Of a DNA stretch of 42,454 nucleotides, positions 12,501 through 27,500 are shown piece by piece; position 1 is the first letter of the stretch, and each line of letters begins with the position of its first letter. The notes under the pieces were generated by a model. It made no database searches. It was not told the origin of the DNA and saw only the letters and a list, made by a program, of their open reading frames with translations. The translations under genes and the position numbers were made by a program. The stretch is taken from the NCBI GenBank assembly GCA_013138975.1, contig WTBR01000177.1:1-42454 (forward strand), written 5' to 3'. This stretch comes from Bacteroidales bacterium (GTDB lineage Bacteria; Bacteroidota; Bacteroidia; Bacteroidales; UBA12077).

Positions 12501-15500
12501 TGGAGAAAAAATTAGCATTTACACTTATATCTTCTTTATTGATATTTAATACTTCTGACCATATTTCAACTAATTTTTCTTCTATCTCATTTGATGGTGC
12601 TACATAATCGTCTCCTGCTTTTATTTCCGGTGATGGCAGAACTTTGCGATTTACTTTTCCATTGCTTGTTAGTGGAAGTTCGTCTAATTGAACAAAATAA
12701 GAAGGAATCATATAATCAGGAAGTTGTACTGACATATAAGTTCTTAACTCTTCCTGATTGAACTCTTCTTTGCTTACGATATATGCGCATAGATACTTTT
12801 CATTGTTTTTTTCAATGGCTAGTACTACACTCTCTTTTATGTTTTCATGTTTTAATAAAGCACTCTCTATCTCGCCTAATTCTATCCTAAATCCTCTAAT
12901 TTTTACCTGGTGATCTATTCTACCTAAAAACTCGATATTACCATCGGGTAGCCAACGTGCTAAATCGCCTGTGCGGTATAAGCGTTCTCCTTTCTTAAAA
13001 GGATGAGAGATAAATTTCTCTGCTGTAAGTTCTGGATTTTTTAAATAGCCTCTTGCAAGTCCTTCTCCTGAAAAACACAATTCTCCGGAAATTCCTATTC
13101 CTTGTAATTGCAAATGTGAATCAATAATATATGCTTCAATGTTTTGTATTGGACGTCCAATTACAATTTTACCAATCTTACTAAATTCAGAGGTATCCCA
13201 ATAGCTTGCACAAATACTTGTTTCTGTAGGCCCATATGCATTAATGTACTGTGCATTTTTATTTATTTTTTCAATTAGTTTACTATTTGTCTCTGAACCT
13301 GCTGTTATAACTAATCGAAAGTTTTTAAATGTACTTTCATTCAGATTGTCGGCGAAAGGAGGCGGAAATGTTGCTACTGTAATCTGATTTTTAATCAGGT
13401 ATTCCTCAAATAAACTTATATCTTTTTTTATGTTTTCATCTGGTATATATAAACTGGCTCCGTTAAATAAACATGAATATATTTCTGCAACTGAAGCATC
13501 AAATGAAATGTTAGCGAACTGTAAACATTTGTCATCCGGATTTATTTTAAATCCTTCTTTCCAGAATATATTTTCACTCACAATCCCTTTATGTTCCAGT
13601 AGTGTTCCTTTGGGTTTTCCTGTTGAACCGGAAGTATATATTATATAGGCTAAACTTGATGAATTAATTTCAAGCGAAGGATTTGTTAATGAATAGTTCT
13701 GAACATCCAATTTCTGTATGTTGATACTTTCTATATTTTCAGGAGCATTCTTTTCAAAAGAAATATCATTATGAAATAATATTTTAAGCTCGCTATTTTC
13801 TATTATATATTTCTTGCGTAAATCTGGTAATTTTTTATCTATTGGTAAAAATGCTCCTCCTGACTTTAGTACTGCAAAGATAAAAGCTACGTACCGGTAT
13901 GATGAATTCAATTCGATTCCAACTATATCTTCTCTTTTTATTCCTCTTTCAATTAAATAATGAGCTATTTGATTCGATCTTTCATTTAATTCTTTATATG
14001 TAATTAGCTTATTTTCAACAACCAATGCTATATCATCAGGGATTTTCTCTACCTGCTCTTCAAATAATTGATGTATTGTCTTATCTTTTGGATAGTCTGT
14101 TTTCGTATTGTTAAACTCAAACAATAACTGGTGTTTCTCTTCTTTGCTTAGAATATCAATTGCAGATATTTTAATCTCAGAATTTCTTCCTAATTGAGCT
14201 ACTATCTGTTTAAAATATACTATAAATCGATTTATTGTTTCGGCTTTGAAGAGTTGGGTGCAATATTCGAAACTAAATGAAATTTGTTCTCCACAATCAA
14301 CAGCTGATATAGTCATATCAAACTTAGAAACTCCTTTGTTATGAACAAGATTTTCATTATCTATTCCGGATATATCCCGACTATTTTCTACCTGATTCAA
14401 TAAATTAAACATGACATCGAAAATAGGATTGCGACCGGCATTTCGCTCTACTGATACTTTGTCTACTAAATCTTCGAACTGGTAATTCTGATTTTCGTAT
14501 GCTCCAAGTACGGTTTGCTTTAAGCTTGACACAAACTGTCGTATAGTTTCTTCTCCTTTTACTTCATTTCGTATGCATAGTGTATTAATAAACATACCTA
14601 CGATATTCTCCAAATCGGCATGATTCCTTCCGGCTATTGGTGTTCCAACTACTATATCATCTTGTCCACTTAGCTTTGTTAGAAGAATACTAAAAGCTGA
14701 TAGCAAGGACATATACAAAGTAAGGTCATTTTCTTTGGTGAAAAATCTTAGTCCTTTTGTCTCTTCTTTGCTCAGCACAAAATTTACTGTTGCTCCTTCG
14801 TTACTTTGCATTAAAGGCCGAACAAAATCGATTGGAAGGTTCAATACCGGGATCTCTCCTTCAAATTTAGTGAGCCAATATTGTTCCTGATCTTTTATAT
14901 GTTCTTGCTGCTCTTTACTATTTTGCCACTGGCTATAATCCTTGTATTGTAAGGATAATGGAGATAATTCTCCTTCTGAAAGCAGTGCCTGAAATTCTTT
15001 CTCTAATATTGTATGCGAAATTCCATCACTTATTATATGGTGCATATCAATCATTAGCAAGCTGTCTTCTCCATTTATAGCTACAATAGCTACTCGCAAA
15101 AAGGGTGCTTGGGATAAATCAAAGGGCTTTATGAATTTATTTCGTGTATTTTCAAGTTCTGTGTTTTCTATACTTAATTCTTCAATTTCAAACGCAACAT
15201 TCTTACTTATTAGCTGAACAGGAACTTGATCAACTACAATTATACTTGTACGGAAACTCTCGTGACGATTTATTAGTTGTTTGAATACTTCTTCTATTTT
15301 TTCTTTATTTGCCTCTTTTCCCAATGGAATTATATTGGGCATATTATAGACTGTTGATGTTAAATCAAACTGTTGCAGTAAATATAAGCGCTTCTGCGCC
15401 GAAGATAATTGGTAATTTGATTGTTCCTTTGCTTTTGGTATGGATACGAACTCTTTCTTTGCACTTTTTTCTATCTGACTTGCCTGGGATTTTATTGTTG

Positions 15501-18500
15501 GATGCACAAATACTTCACGTAATGGAAATTCAACTCCTATTTCCTTGTATATTTTTCCCGTTAATATTGTAGCTTTTAAAGAATGACCTCCTATTGAGAA
15601 AAAGTTGGCTGTTGTACTTATCGCTTCTTTTTCTATATTTAATACTGCTGACCAGATTTGTGCAAGTTTTTCTTCTGTATCATTTGATGGTGCTATATAA
15701 TCGTCGCCTGCTTTTACCTCTGGTAATGGCAGTGCGTTTCGGTTTACTTTACCATTGCTTGTTAGTGGAAGTTCGTCTAATTGAACAAAATAAGAAGGAA
15801 TCATATAATCGGGAAGGCTTGACGACAAATAAGTACGTATTTCTTCCTGATTGAGTTCTTCTTTACAAACTAAATATGCGCATAGGTACTTATCATTATT
15901 TTCTTCAATTGCTAAAACAATACATTCATTTATACTTTCATGTTTTATCAGTGTATTTTCTATCTCGCCTAATTCTATCCTAAAGCCTCTAATTTTTACC
16001 TGATGGTCTATCCTACCCATAAATTCAATATTACCATCGGGTAACCAGCGAGCTAAATCACCGGTTCGGTATAAACGTTCGCCTTTCTTGTAAGGATGTT
16101 CTATAAACTTTTCCGTTGTTAATGCTTCATTATACAGATAACCTCGTGAAACTCCTGCTCCACTTATACACAATTCACCGGATACACCAAGCGGTAATAA
16201 TTCTAAGTTTTCACCTAATATGAAAATTTCATAATTCGAAATTGGTTTACCTATTGATGTTTTCTCTTTCTCAATTAAACTCTCAAGAGTACTTGACTTA
16301 ATTGTTGTAACATCTGTACATTCGGTTGGGCCATAAACATTACTTATCTTAAGATCTTTAACAGCAATTTTTTGAAATAAACTCTGTATCAATTCTAATT
16401 TTAGTTCATCGCCTCCTATTACAAATTGACGAATATTTAATCCTTGCGTTTTGTCATCCACATATTGAGCCAGCATTTGTGCATGAAATGGGGTACCATC
16501 GGCAATTTGAATATCATGTCTTGTATAATGATTAACTAATTCCAAGCCTTCGAAACGGGTAGATTCAGGAATAATATTCAAGCTATGGCCTAAGGTTAAT
16601 GAGGGGAAAATTTGCTTTACGGATGCATCGAAATATATGGGTGAAATTAAAGAAACATGAAGTGTCTCATAATAATTATTGTATATACTTGTTGTAAGAG
16701 CGTTTACCAAATTAACTACATTTCCATGCTCTACTATTACTCCTTTTGGTTTACCGCTTGAACCTGAGGTATAAATAATATAAGCCGAATCACTTGCTTT
16801 GCCTTTGCTAATATTATGATCCGTAATATTTAAATAAAGGGATGAATCAAATAAATCCAAAAATTCTTCTTCTAATTCAATGTTCTTATAAACCGAATCT
16901 TGACTAAGAATAATTTTTAATTTACTTTCTTTTATTATATACTTAATCCTCTCTTTAGGAGATTCTATATCAAGTGGTAAGTAAGTACCTCCCGCTTTCA
17001 AAATCCCTAAAATACCAATTATCATTTCTATGGATCTATCTAATAAGATCCCTACAATATCTTCCGGCTTTAATCCTTTTGATAATAATAATTGAGCTAT
17101 CTGGTTCGATCTTAAGTTTAATTCTTTATACGTAATATGCTGTTCATTAAATACTAAAGCTGCATGATCTACAGTTTGTGCTACTTGTTCCTCAAACAAC
17201 TGATGTACTGTCTTATCTTTTGGATAATCTGCTTTTGTATCGTTAAATGTATACAACAAGTGATGTTTCTCTTCTTTGCTTAGTATATCTATTGCAGATA
17301 TTTTAATCTCTGGCTTTCTTGCTAATTGACTTACTATCTTTTTAAAATATACTATAAATCGATCTATTGTTTCGGCATTGAATAGTTGTGTGCAATAATT
17401 AAAGCTTATAAAAAGCTGTTCTTCATAATCAATCGCTGTTAATGTTAAATCAAACTTAGAAACGCTTTTGGTATGAACAAGGTTTTCATTATTTATTCCC
17501 GATATATCACCACTATTTTCTGCCTGATTCAACAAATTAAACATGACATCGAAAATAGGATTGCGACCGGTATCTCGCTCTACTGATAGCCTGTCTACTA
17601 AATCTTCGAACTGGTAGTTCTGATTTTCGTATGCTCCAAGTACTGTTTGCTTTAAACTTGATACAAATTCTTGTATTGTTTCTTCTGCTTTTACTTCATT
17701 ACGTATAGATAGTGTATTAACGAACACACCTACGATATTTTCCAAATCTGCATGATTTCTTCCGGCTATTGGTGTTCCTACAACTATATCATTTTGTCCA
17801 CTTAGCTTTGTTAGAAGAATACTAAAAGCAGATAACAAGGACATATACAAAGTCAGGTCATTTTCTTCTGTGAAAAACCTTATCCCTTCTGTCTCTTCTT
17901 TGCTCAATACAAAGCTCACTGTTGCTCCTTCATGACTTTGCATTAATGGTCGAGCATAATCCAATGGTAGGTTCAATACGGGTATCTCTCCTTCAAATTT
18001 AGTAAGCCAATATTGTTCCTGATCTTTTATAAGCTCTTGCTGCTCTTTACTATTTTGCCACTGACTATAATCCTTGTATTGCAAGGATAATGGAGATAAT
18101 TCTTTTCCTGAAAGCAGTATCTGGAATTCTTTCTCTAATATCTTATGTGTGATTCCATCGCTTATTATATGGTGCATATCAATCATTAACAAGCTGGCTT
18201 CTCCTTTTATATCTACTATAGTTGCACGCAAAAGCGGTGCTTTAGATAAATCAAAGGGTTTTATAAATTTATTTTGTGCCTGTTCAAGTTCAGTGGTTTC
18301 TATACTTAGTTCTTCAAGCTCGAACGTAACATCCTTACTTATAAGCTGAACAGGATCTTGATCAACTATATTTATACTTGTACGGAAACTCTCATGGCGA
18401 TTTATTAGTTGTTTGAATATTTCTTCTATTTTTGATTTATCGGCCTCTTTTCCCAATGGAATTACATTGGGCATATTGTAGGCTGTTGATTTTAAATCAA

Positions 18501-21500
18501 ACTGTTGCAGTAAATACAAACGCTTTTGTGCTGAGGATAATGGGTAATTTGATTGTTCCTTTGCTTTTGGTATGGATACAAAGTCTTTCTTTGTACTTGT
18601 TGATATATGACTTGCCTGAGATTTTATGGTTGAATGTAAAAATACATCACGTAAGGGAAATTCAACTCCTAATTCTTTATGTATATTACTTGTTAGAATA
18701 GTCGCTTTGAGCGAATGTCCTCCTATTGAGAAAAAATTAGCATTTACACTTATGTCTTCTTTATCGATATTTAATATTTCTGACCAAATTTCTACTAGTT
18801 TTTCTTCTGTTGCATTGGATGGTGCCACATAATCGTCTCCTGCTTTTATTTCAGGTGATGGCAGTGCTTTGCGATTTACCTTTCCATTTGCATTTAGCGG
18901 TAAACTCTCCATTTCTACAAAATGAGAAGGAATCATATAATCGGGAAGGCTTGATGACAAATAAGTACGTATTTCTTCCTGATTGAGTTCTTCTTTACTA
19001 ACTATATATGCGCATAGATATTTATCATTGTTTTCTTCTCGGGCTAGTACTACACTTTCTTTTATGTTTTGGTGTTTTAATAAAGTACTCTCTATCTCAC
19101 CCAATTCTATTCTAAAACCACGGATTTTGACTTGATGATCAAGACGACCTAAAAACTCAATGTTACCATCGGGTAAGCAACAGGCTAAATCGCCTGTGCG
19201 GTATAAGCGTTCTCCTTCTTTAAACGGATGTGGTATAAACTTTTCTAAGGTTAATTCCGGATTATTTAAATAACCCAGACTTAGACCTTCTCCACTTATA
19301 CATAACTCTCCAGGAATTCCTATTGGCTGAAGCGTATTAAATTTATTCAGAATATAAATTTCAGTATTAGCTAATGGCTTCCCTATTGATAATTTATCTA
19401 AACCTTTTTTTACTTTTAACTCAATAGATGTTACTGTAGTTTCGGTTGGGCCATATTCATTATAAAACAAATAAGCTTCCAATTTACCTACCAATTCCAA
19501 CGAACAAGTATCTCCTCCTGATATTACTCTTCTAAGATTCTTTAGATTATTAAAATCTAAATTACTCAAATAGGAAGGGACAGCATGTAAATGGGTTACT
19601 GCCTCTCTTTTCAGCAAATTCTCTACTTGCTTAGTTTCATGCAAAACTGCTTTATCTACTCCTACTAAAGTTGCTCCTGTTAGTAAAGCTAAGCAGATTT
19701 GCTCTACGGATGCATCAAAACTTATAGTCGAAAACTGAAAAATATTCTCATCACTTTGGATATCAAATTCATTTACTTGACTATTAAATAAATTAATGAC
19801 ATTTTTATGGTTCACTACCACTCCTTTAGGCTCTCCTGTAGAACCAGATGTGTAGATTACATATGCGGGTGATGTTGGGAATATTTCTAATTTCAAATCA
19901 ACAACAGAACTATTATTCAATATGGTTGAAGTTAGCTGAATAAGGTTAACTTCTCCCTTAAATTTTTTATCTCCTTTTGTTAATATAGTCTTTACATTAC
20001 TATCTTTTAACATATAGTCCATTCGCGATTCAGGGATCGATGTATCTATTGGAATGTAAGCTCGCCCTGCTTTTAAAACTCCTAAAATCCCAATATATAG
20101 TTCTAATGAACGATCAATTAATATCCCTACAAAACTTTCTTCTAATACTCCCTGATTTACTAAATATGTAGCTAAACTATTTGACCGTTTATTTAATTCT
20201 GAATAACTGATTTGCTCATCTCTGAATACTATTGCTATATTATCCGGAGTTCTTTTAACTTGTTCCTCAAATAACTGATGAATGGTCTTATCTTTTGGAT
20301 ATTCTGTTTTTGTATTGTTAAACTCATACAACAACTGGTGTTTCTCTGTTTCCGTTAAAATATCAATTTCAGAAATTTTTACTTCCGAATCTGAAACAAT
20401 ATGATTTATTATATTCTCAAAATGTATTTTCAAGCTCTTCATCATTTCTGAATCAAACATATTGGCATTGTAAATAAAATTCACATGCAATACATCACTT
20501 AATGAAGCACTAATTGTTAAATTATAATTTGTCTGCTCAAATACATCAAGTCCTGATATTTGAATGTTTAATTGCTCATTATCATTATCCAAACTCTCCA
20601 TCTTTTCTGCTATTGGAAAATTCTCAAAAACGATTATATGATCTATTAAATTTTGTTGTAATATACTTTGTGCCTGTATTTCTGCCAAGGAAATATAATG
20701 ATGCGCTTCTGAATCAAGATTTGAGTTTTGAACTCGTTTTATTAATGTATTAAATTCGAGATCTTGTGAAAATTGAATGCGTACGGGAACATTGTTTATG
20801 AATAAACCTACTATGTTTTCAACTCCATAAATTTCTGATGGTCTTCCTGATACTACGCTTCCAAATACAATATCTTCTTTATTGCTATACTTACCCAAAA
20901 GTATTGCCCAAACAGTTTGTAGAATTGTGTTCGCAGTTACATTATTCTCGGAAGCTATTTTCTGAAATTTAGTCGATACTTCTTTAGATAATTGCAAGTG
21001 CTCTTTTTGCTGAACAAATTCATTTCCTTTTTTTGGTAATTTAGGAAGTGATGCTTGCTCCTCATATCCTGAAAGATAATTTTCCCAATATTTTAAAGAA
21101 GAATCCTTATCTATTTTATCTAACCATTTTACATATTCTTTATACGGTGTTACACTATTTAATTTTAATGTTCGGTTATTTAATAAGCTATTATATATTT
21201 CAAAAAAATCATTATTTATAATACTTATGCACCAGCCATCCATCAATATATGGTGATTCGACCAAATCAACTCGTATTCATTATCGTTTATTTGCAATAA
21301 AGAAACTCGCATTAAAACATCATGATCCAGAATAAAACCTCTTTTCTTATCCTTGTTTTTATAATTGCTTATATATTCTTTTTTATCTTCTAAATTAAGA
21401 TGTCTTATATCTTCATAATTAAACTCACATTCTCTATTGTTTAATACTATTTGAATAGGAATCTCAACTTCCTTATGAATAAAGATCGTACGAAGTATTT

Positions 21501-24500
21501 CATGCCTATTAAAAAGTTCATTTAAACTTTTTTGCATTAGATCCACAGATAATTCACTTTGTAATCGATAATTCATCTGTTCAAAATATGCAAAGGATTC
21601 TGAATCATGCCTTGCATGAAACAACATTCCTTCTTGCATTGGTGTTAACTTGTAGATATCTTCTATTTCGTATTGCTTAACTAGTTTATCAACTTGTTTT
21701 ATTGAAAGGCCTTTATAGGTAAAATCTGACGGTGTTATTATATTCTCTGTAAGATTTGCACAATGATTTAAGATCTCTAATAATGATTTTTTATAGTTTT
21801 CAAGTAAATTATCTATCAATTCTTCTGAATAATACTTTTTCTTGTAAGTAAGTGTAATTGATAATTTTCCATTGCTTATCATCCCACTTATTGAAAAATC
21901 AGATTTGCTTTTTCTTTTGGAACTTACAGAATTTCCTCCGGATTCTTTGGCAATATTAAATAGACTCATCTGATCCACATCCGAATCGAACTGACCCAAA
22001 TAGTTAAATTCTATTTGAGGTTCAATATCGTAATTCACCTCATCTTTTAATTCAGCAGGTGTTAAGTATTTTAATATGCCAAAACCTATTCCTTTATTTG
22101 GTATTTGACGTAAATTCTCTTTTACACTCCTTATTTGTAGTGACAAATCATCTGTATTTTTCATATCCAGAAGTACCGGAAATTCGGAAGTAAACCATCC
22201 GATTGTCCGACTAATGTCGAAATCATGAAAAATATCTTCTCGGCCATGCCCCTCTAGTGATATTAATACTTTTTCGTTACCTAAAGTCTTTTTAACTCCA
22301 GACCCTAATCCACACAGTAAAATGTCATTTATTTCTGTACCGTAAACTTCATTTGTATTGGTGAGCAAATCTGTAGTTGCAATTTGGTCTAGCGTAAATT
22401 CCTTGTAGCCTAGATCATTATCTTCTATATTTTTATTATCAATTTGTCTATTTAACGAAAATCCTTCATTTATGACAATATCTCTCCAGTATGATTTCTC
22501 CTTTAAAAATAGACTAGTCTTTGAATATTCTGTAAGTTTAGCTGACCAATCTCTAAATGAATTACTTTTTACCGGTAAGCTTAATTTTTCTCCCTTATTT
22601 ACTTGGTTAAAAAGCGTTTCTATATCTTCAAATAGTATCCGCCACGAAATTCCATCAATTACCAGATGATGAATAACAATTAATAATCTGTCACCATCCT
22701 GCAAATGAAATAAGCCCAACTTCAATAATGGCCCATTTTCCAAATCTATTGATCGCTGAATTTGATCTGCATGACTTGTGATCTTTTCTGAAGCTTCTTT
22801 TTCGTCTCTAAAATCATGAATTTCAAGAGAAACAGGAAAGCCCTTAATCCCATTATTATATAAGCCGCTTACTTTTTTTGAATTGTCAAGTTTACAGGTA
22901 ATTCTTAAGGCATCGTGATGCTCTTGTAATTTTCGAAATACAGCTTTTATTTTTTCTTCTTCCAGATATTCTTCTGAATGCAACATTACAGATTGATTAA
23001 AATGATGCTGCTCTGTTTCATCACTTAGAAAGTAATATTGTATAGGACTTAATTTAAATTCTCCAATTATAGCTTCCTGAGATACTTCATTCGCTTTAAA
23101 TATCATCTTAGGTGCCAAATCAGAAATTATTGGATTTAGAAAAATATCCTTTACACTTATTGTAAATCCGGCTGTATTTAGTCTGGCTTGTATCTGAATT
23201 GTCTTTATGGAATCGCCTCCTAAACTGAAAAAATTATCTGTAATACCTATTCCTTCAACTCCTAATACTTTTGACCAAACATCAACTAATAAGCTTTCTT
23301 CTTTTGTTTTCGGTGCAACATAATTATCACCTGCTTTTATTTCAGGTGATGGCAGAGCTTTGCGGTCTATCTTACCATTTGTAGTTAGTGGTAAACTCTC
23401 CAGCTCAACATAATGAGAAGGAACCATATAATCGGGAAGCTGAGATGACAAATAAGTTCTTAGTTCGTCATGATTGGATTCTTCTTTACTAAGAATATAT
23501 GCGCATAGGTACTTACCCCCTTTTTCTTCTCTGGCTAGTACTACACTCTCTTTTATATTTTCATGTTTTAGTAAGGTGCTTTCTATCTCGCCCAACTCTA
23601 TTCTGAATCCACGGATCTTTACCTGATGATCAATCCTTCCTAAAAACTCGATATTACAATCGGGTAAGCAACGAGCTAAATCGCCTGTGCGATATAATCG
23701 TTCTCCTTCTTTAAAAGGATGATCGATAAATTTTTCTTTTGTTAATTCAGGATTTTTCAAATAACCTCGTGCAAGTCCGTCTCCTGAGAAACATAACTCT
23801 CCTGGAATACCTATTCCTTGTAATTGCAAATGCGAATCAAGAATATATGCTTCCATGTTTTGTATTGAACGTCCAATTACAATCTTACCGGTTTTATTAT
23901 ATTCAGATGTATCCCAATACGTCGCACATACACTTGTTTCTGTAGGCCCATACGCATTAACATACTGCGCATTTTTATTTATTTTTTCAATCAGCTTACT
24001 ATTTGTCTCTGAACCTGCTGTTATAACTAAACGAAAGTTTTTAAATGTACTTTCATTCAGATTGTCGGCAAAAGGAGGTGGCAATGTTGCCACTGTAATC
24101 TGATTTTCAACTAAATATTTCTCAAATAAACTTGTATCTTTTTTTATGTCTTCATTAGGTATATATAAGCTTGCTCCATTAAATAAACATAAATATATTT
24201 CCCAAACGGAGGCATCGAATGAAATGTTGGAAAACTGTAAACATCGGTCTGTTGCTTGTATTTTAAGACTTTCTTTCCAGAAAATATTCTCACTCACAAT
24301 GCCTTTATGTTCAAGTAGAGTTCCTTTGGGTTTTCCTGTTGATCCTGAAGTATATATTACATAAGCTAAATTAGACGAATTAATTTCAAGACTTGGGTTA
24401 GTTAATTGGTAGTTCCGGACATCCAATTTCTGTATATTGATACTTTCTATATTCTCAGGAGCATTCTTTTCATAAGAAATATCATTATGAATTAACATTT

Positions 24501-27500
24501 TAAGCTCACTATTTTCTACTATATACTCCTTACGTAAATCAGGTAATTTTTTATCTATTGGTAAAAATACTCCTGCTGCCTTTAAGACTGCAAAGGTACA
24601 AACAACGTACTGATAAGATGATTCCAATATAATTCCAACTATATCTTCTTTTTTTAATCCTTTTTCTATTAAATAATGAGCTATTTGATTCGATTCTTTA
24701 TTAAGTTCTTGATATGTAAGTATTTTGCCTTTACACACCAATGCAATATTATCAGGGGTTTTATCTACTTGCTCCTCAAATAACTGATGAATGGTTTTAT
24801 CTTTGGGATAATCTACTTTTGTATTGTTAAACTCATACAATAATTGGTGTTTCTCTTCTTTGCTTAGAATATCAATTGCAGATATTTTAACTTCCGAATC
24901 GGAAACAATATGATTAATTACATTCTCATAATGTATTTTCATGCTCTTCATCATTTCTGAATCAAACATGTTGGCATTGTAAATAAAATTCACATGCAAT
25001 ACATCACTCAAAAAAGCACTAATTGCTAAATTATAATTTGTTTGTTCAAATGTATCAACTCCTGATATTTGAATGTTCAAGTGCTCATTATCACGATCCA
25101 AGCTCTCAATCTTTTCTGCAAGGGGATAATTCTCAAAAACAAGTATATGATCTATTAAATTTTGTTTTAATATACTTTGCGCTTGTATTTCTGCCAAGGA
25201 AATATAGTGATGTGTTTCTGAATCCAGGTTTGAGTTTTGAACTCGCTTTATTAATGTATTAAATTCCAGATCTTGTGAAAATTGAATACGTACAGGTACA
25301 TTATTAATAAATAAACCTACCATACTTTCAACTCCATAAATTTCTGATGGTCTTCCTGATACTACGCTTCCAAATACAATATCTTCTTTATTGCTATACT
25401 TTCCCAGAACAATTGCCCAAACAGTTTGTAGAATTATATTCGCTGTTACATTATTATCTGAAGCAATTTTCTGAAATCTAGCAGATACTTCTTTCGATAA
25501 TTGCAAGGATTCTTTTTGCTGAACAAATTCATTTTCTTTTTTTGATAAATTAGGAAGTGATGCCTGCTCCTCATATCCTGAGAGATAATTTTTCCAATAT
25601 TCTAAAGAAGAATTCTTATTTATTCCATCTAACCATTTTACATATTCTTTATAGGGAGTTACGCTATTTAATTTTAATGTTCTGTTGTTTAATAAACTAT
25701 TATATATTTCAAAAAAATCATTATTTATTATACTCATGCACCAACCATCCATCAAAATATGGTGATTTGACCAAATCAGTTCATATTCGTTATTATCTAT
25801 TTGCAATAAGGAAACTCGCATTAAGACATCTTGATCCAGAATAAAACCTCTTTTCTTATCCTTGTTTTTATAATTGCTTATATATTCCTCTTTTTCTTCT
25901 AAATTAAGATGTCTTATATCTTCATAATTAAACTCACATTCTCTATTGTTTAATACTATTTGAATCGGAATTTCAACATCCTTATGTATAAAAACAGTAC
26001 GAAGTATTTCATGCCTGTTAAAAAGTTCATTTAAACTTTTTTGAATTAGATCTACAGATATTTCATTATTTAAGCGATAAGTCATTTGAACAAAATATGC
26101 AAAGGATTCTGAATCATGAATTGCATGAAACAACATTCCTTCTTGCATAGGTGTTAACTTGTAGATATCTTCTATTTCGTATTTCGCAGTAAATTTATCA
26201 ACTTCATTAATTGATAACTTCTTATATGTAAAATCTGATGGTGTTAATATTTTATCTGTGAATTTTGTACAGTGATTTAAGATCTCTAATAATGATTTTT
26301 TATAGTTTTCAAGTAAGTTGTTTATTATTTCATCACTATAATACTTTTTCTTATAAGTAATTGTTAATGATAATTTTCCATTGGCTATCATCCCTCCTAT
26401 TGAAATGTCATATTTAGCCTCTCTATTAGGACTTATTGCATTTCCTCCGGATTCTTTAGCAATATTAAATAGACTCATTTGCTCAACATCCGAATCGACC
26501 TGACCTAAATAGTTAAATTCTATTTGTGGTTCAATATCGTAATTCACATCATCTTTTAAATCCAGCGGTGTTAAGTGTTTTAATATACCAAAACCTATTC
26601 CTTTATTTGGTATTTGACGTAAATTCTCTTTTACACTCCGTATTTGTAGTGACAAATCATCTGTATTTTTCATATCCAGAAGCACGGGATAGACTGTAGT
26701 GAACCATCCAATTGTCCTACCAATTTCTAAATCAGGAAAAATATCCTCTCGTCCATGTCCCTCTAGTGATATTAATACTTTTTCGTTGCCTAAAGTCTTT
26801 TTAATACCAGATCCTAATCCACATAATAAAATATCATTTATTTCTGTACCATAAACCTCATTTGTATTGTTAAGTAAATCTGTAGTCGCAATTTGGTCTA
26901 ATGTAAATTGCATTTGACCTAAATCATTATCTTCTATATTTTCATCATCAATTTGCCTATTCAATGAAACCTCTTCCTTACTGACAATATCTCTCCAGTA
27001 GGATTTCTCCTTTAAAAGCATACTACTTTTTGAGTATTCAGTTAATTTAGCAGACCAATCTCTAAATGAATTACTTTTTAATGGTAAGCTTAGTTTTTCT
27101 CCCTTATTAAGCTGGTTAAAAAGCGCTTCTATATCTTCAAATAGTATACGCCACGAAATCCCATCAATTACAAGATGATGAATAACTATTAATAACCTGT
27201 CTCCATCCGGCAAATGAAATAATCCCAACTTCAATAATGGCCCGGTTTCCAAATCTATCGATCTTTGAATTTGATCTGCACAGCTTGTTATTTTTTCTGA
27301 TGCCTCTTTTTCATTTCTAAAATCATAAACTTCTAGAGAAACAGGAAAACCGTCAATACCATTATTATATAAACCGCTTACTTTTTTTGCATTGTCAAGT
27401 TTACAGGTAATTCTTAAAGCATCATGATGCTCCTGTAACTTTCGAAATACAGATTGTATTTTTTCTTCTTCCAAATATTCTTCAGAATGCAACATTACAG

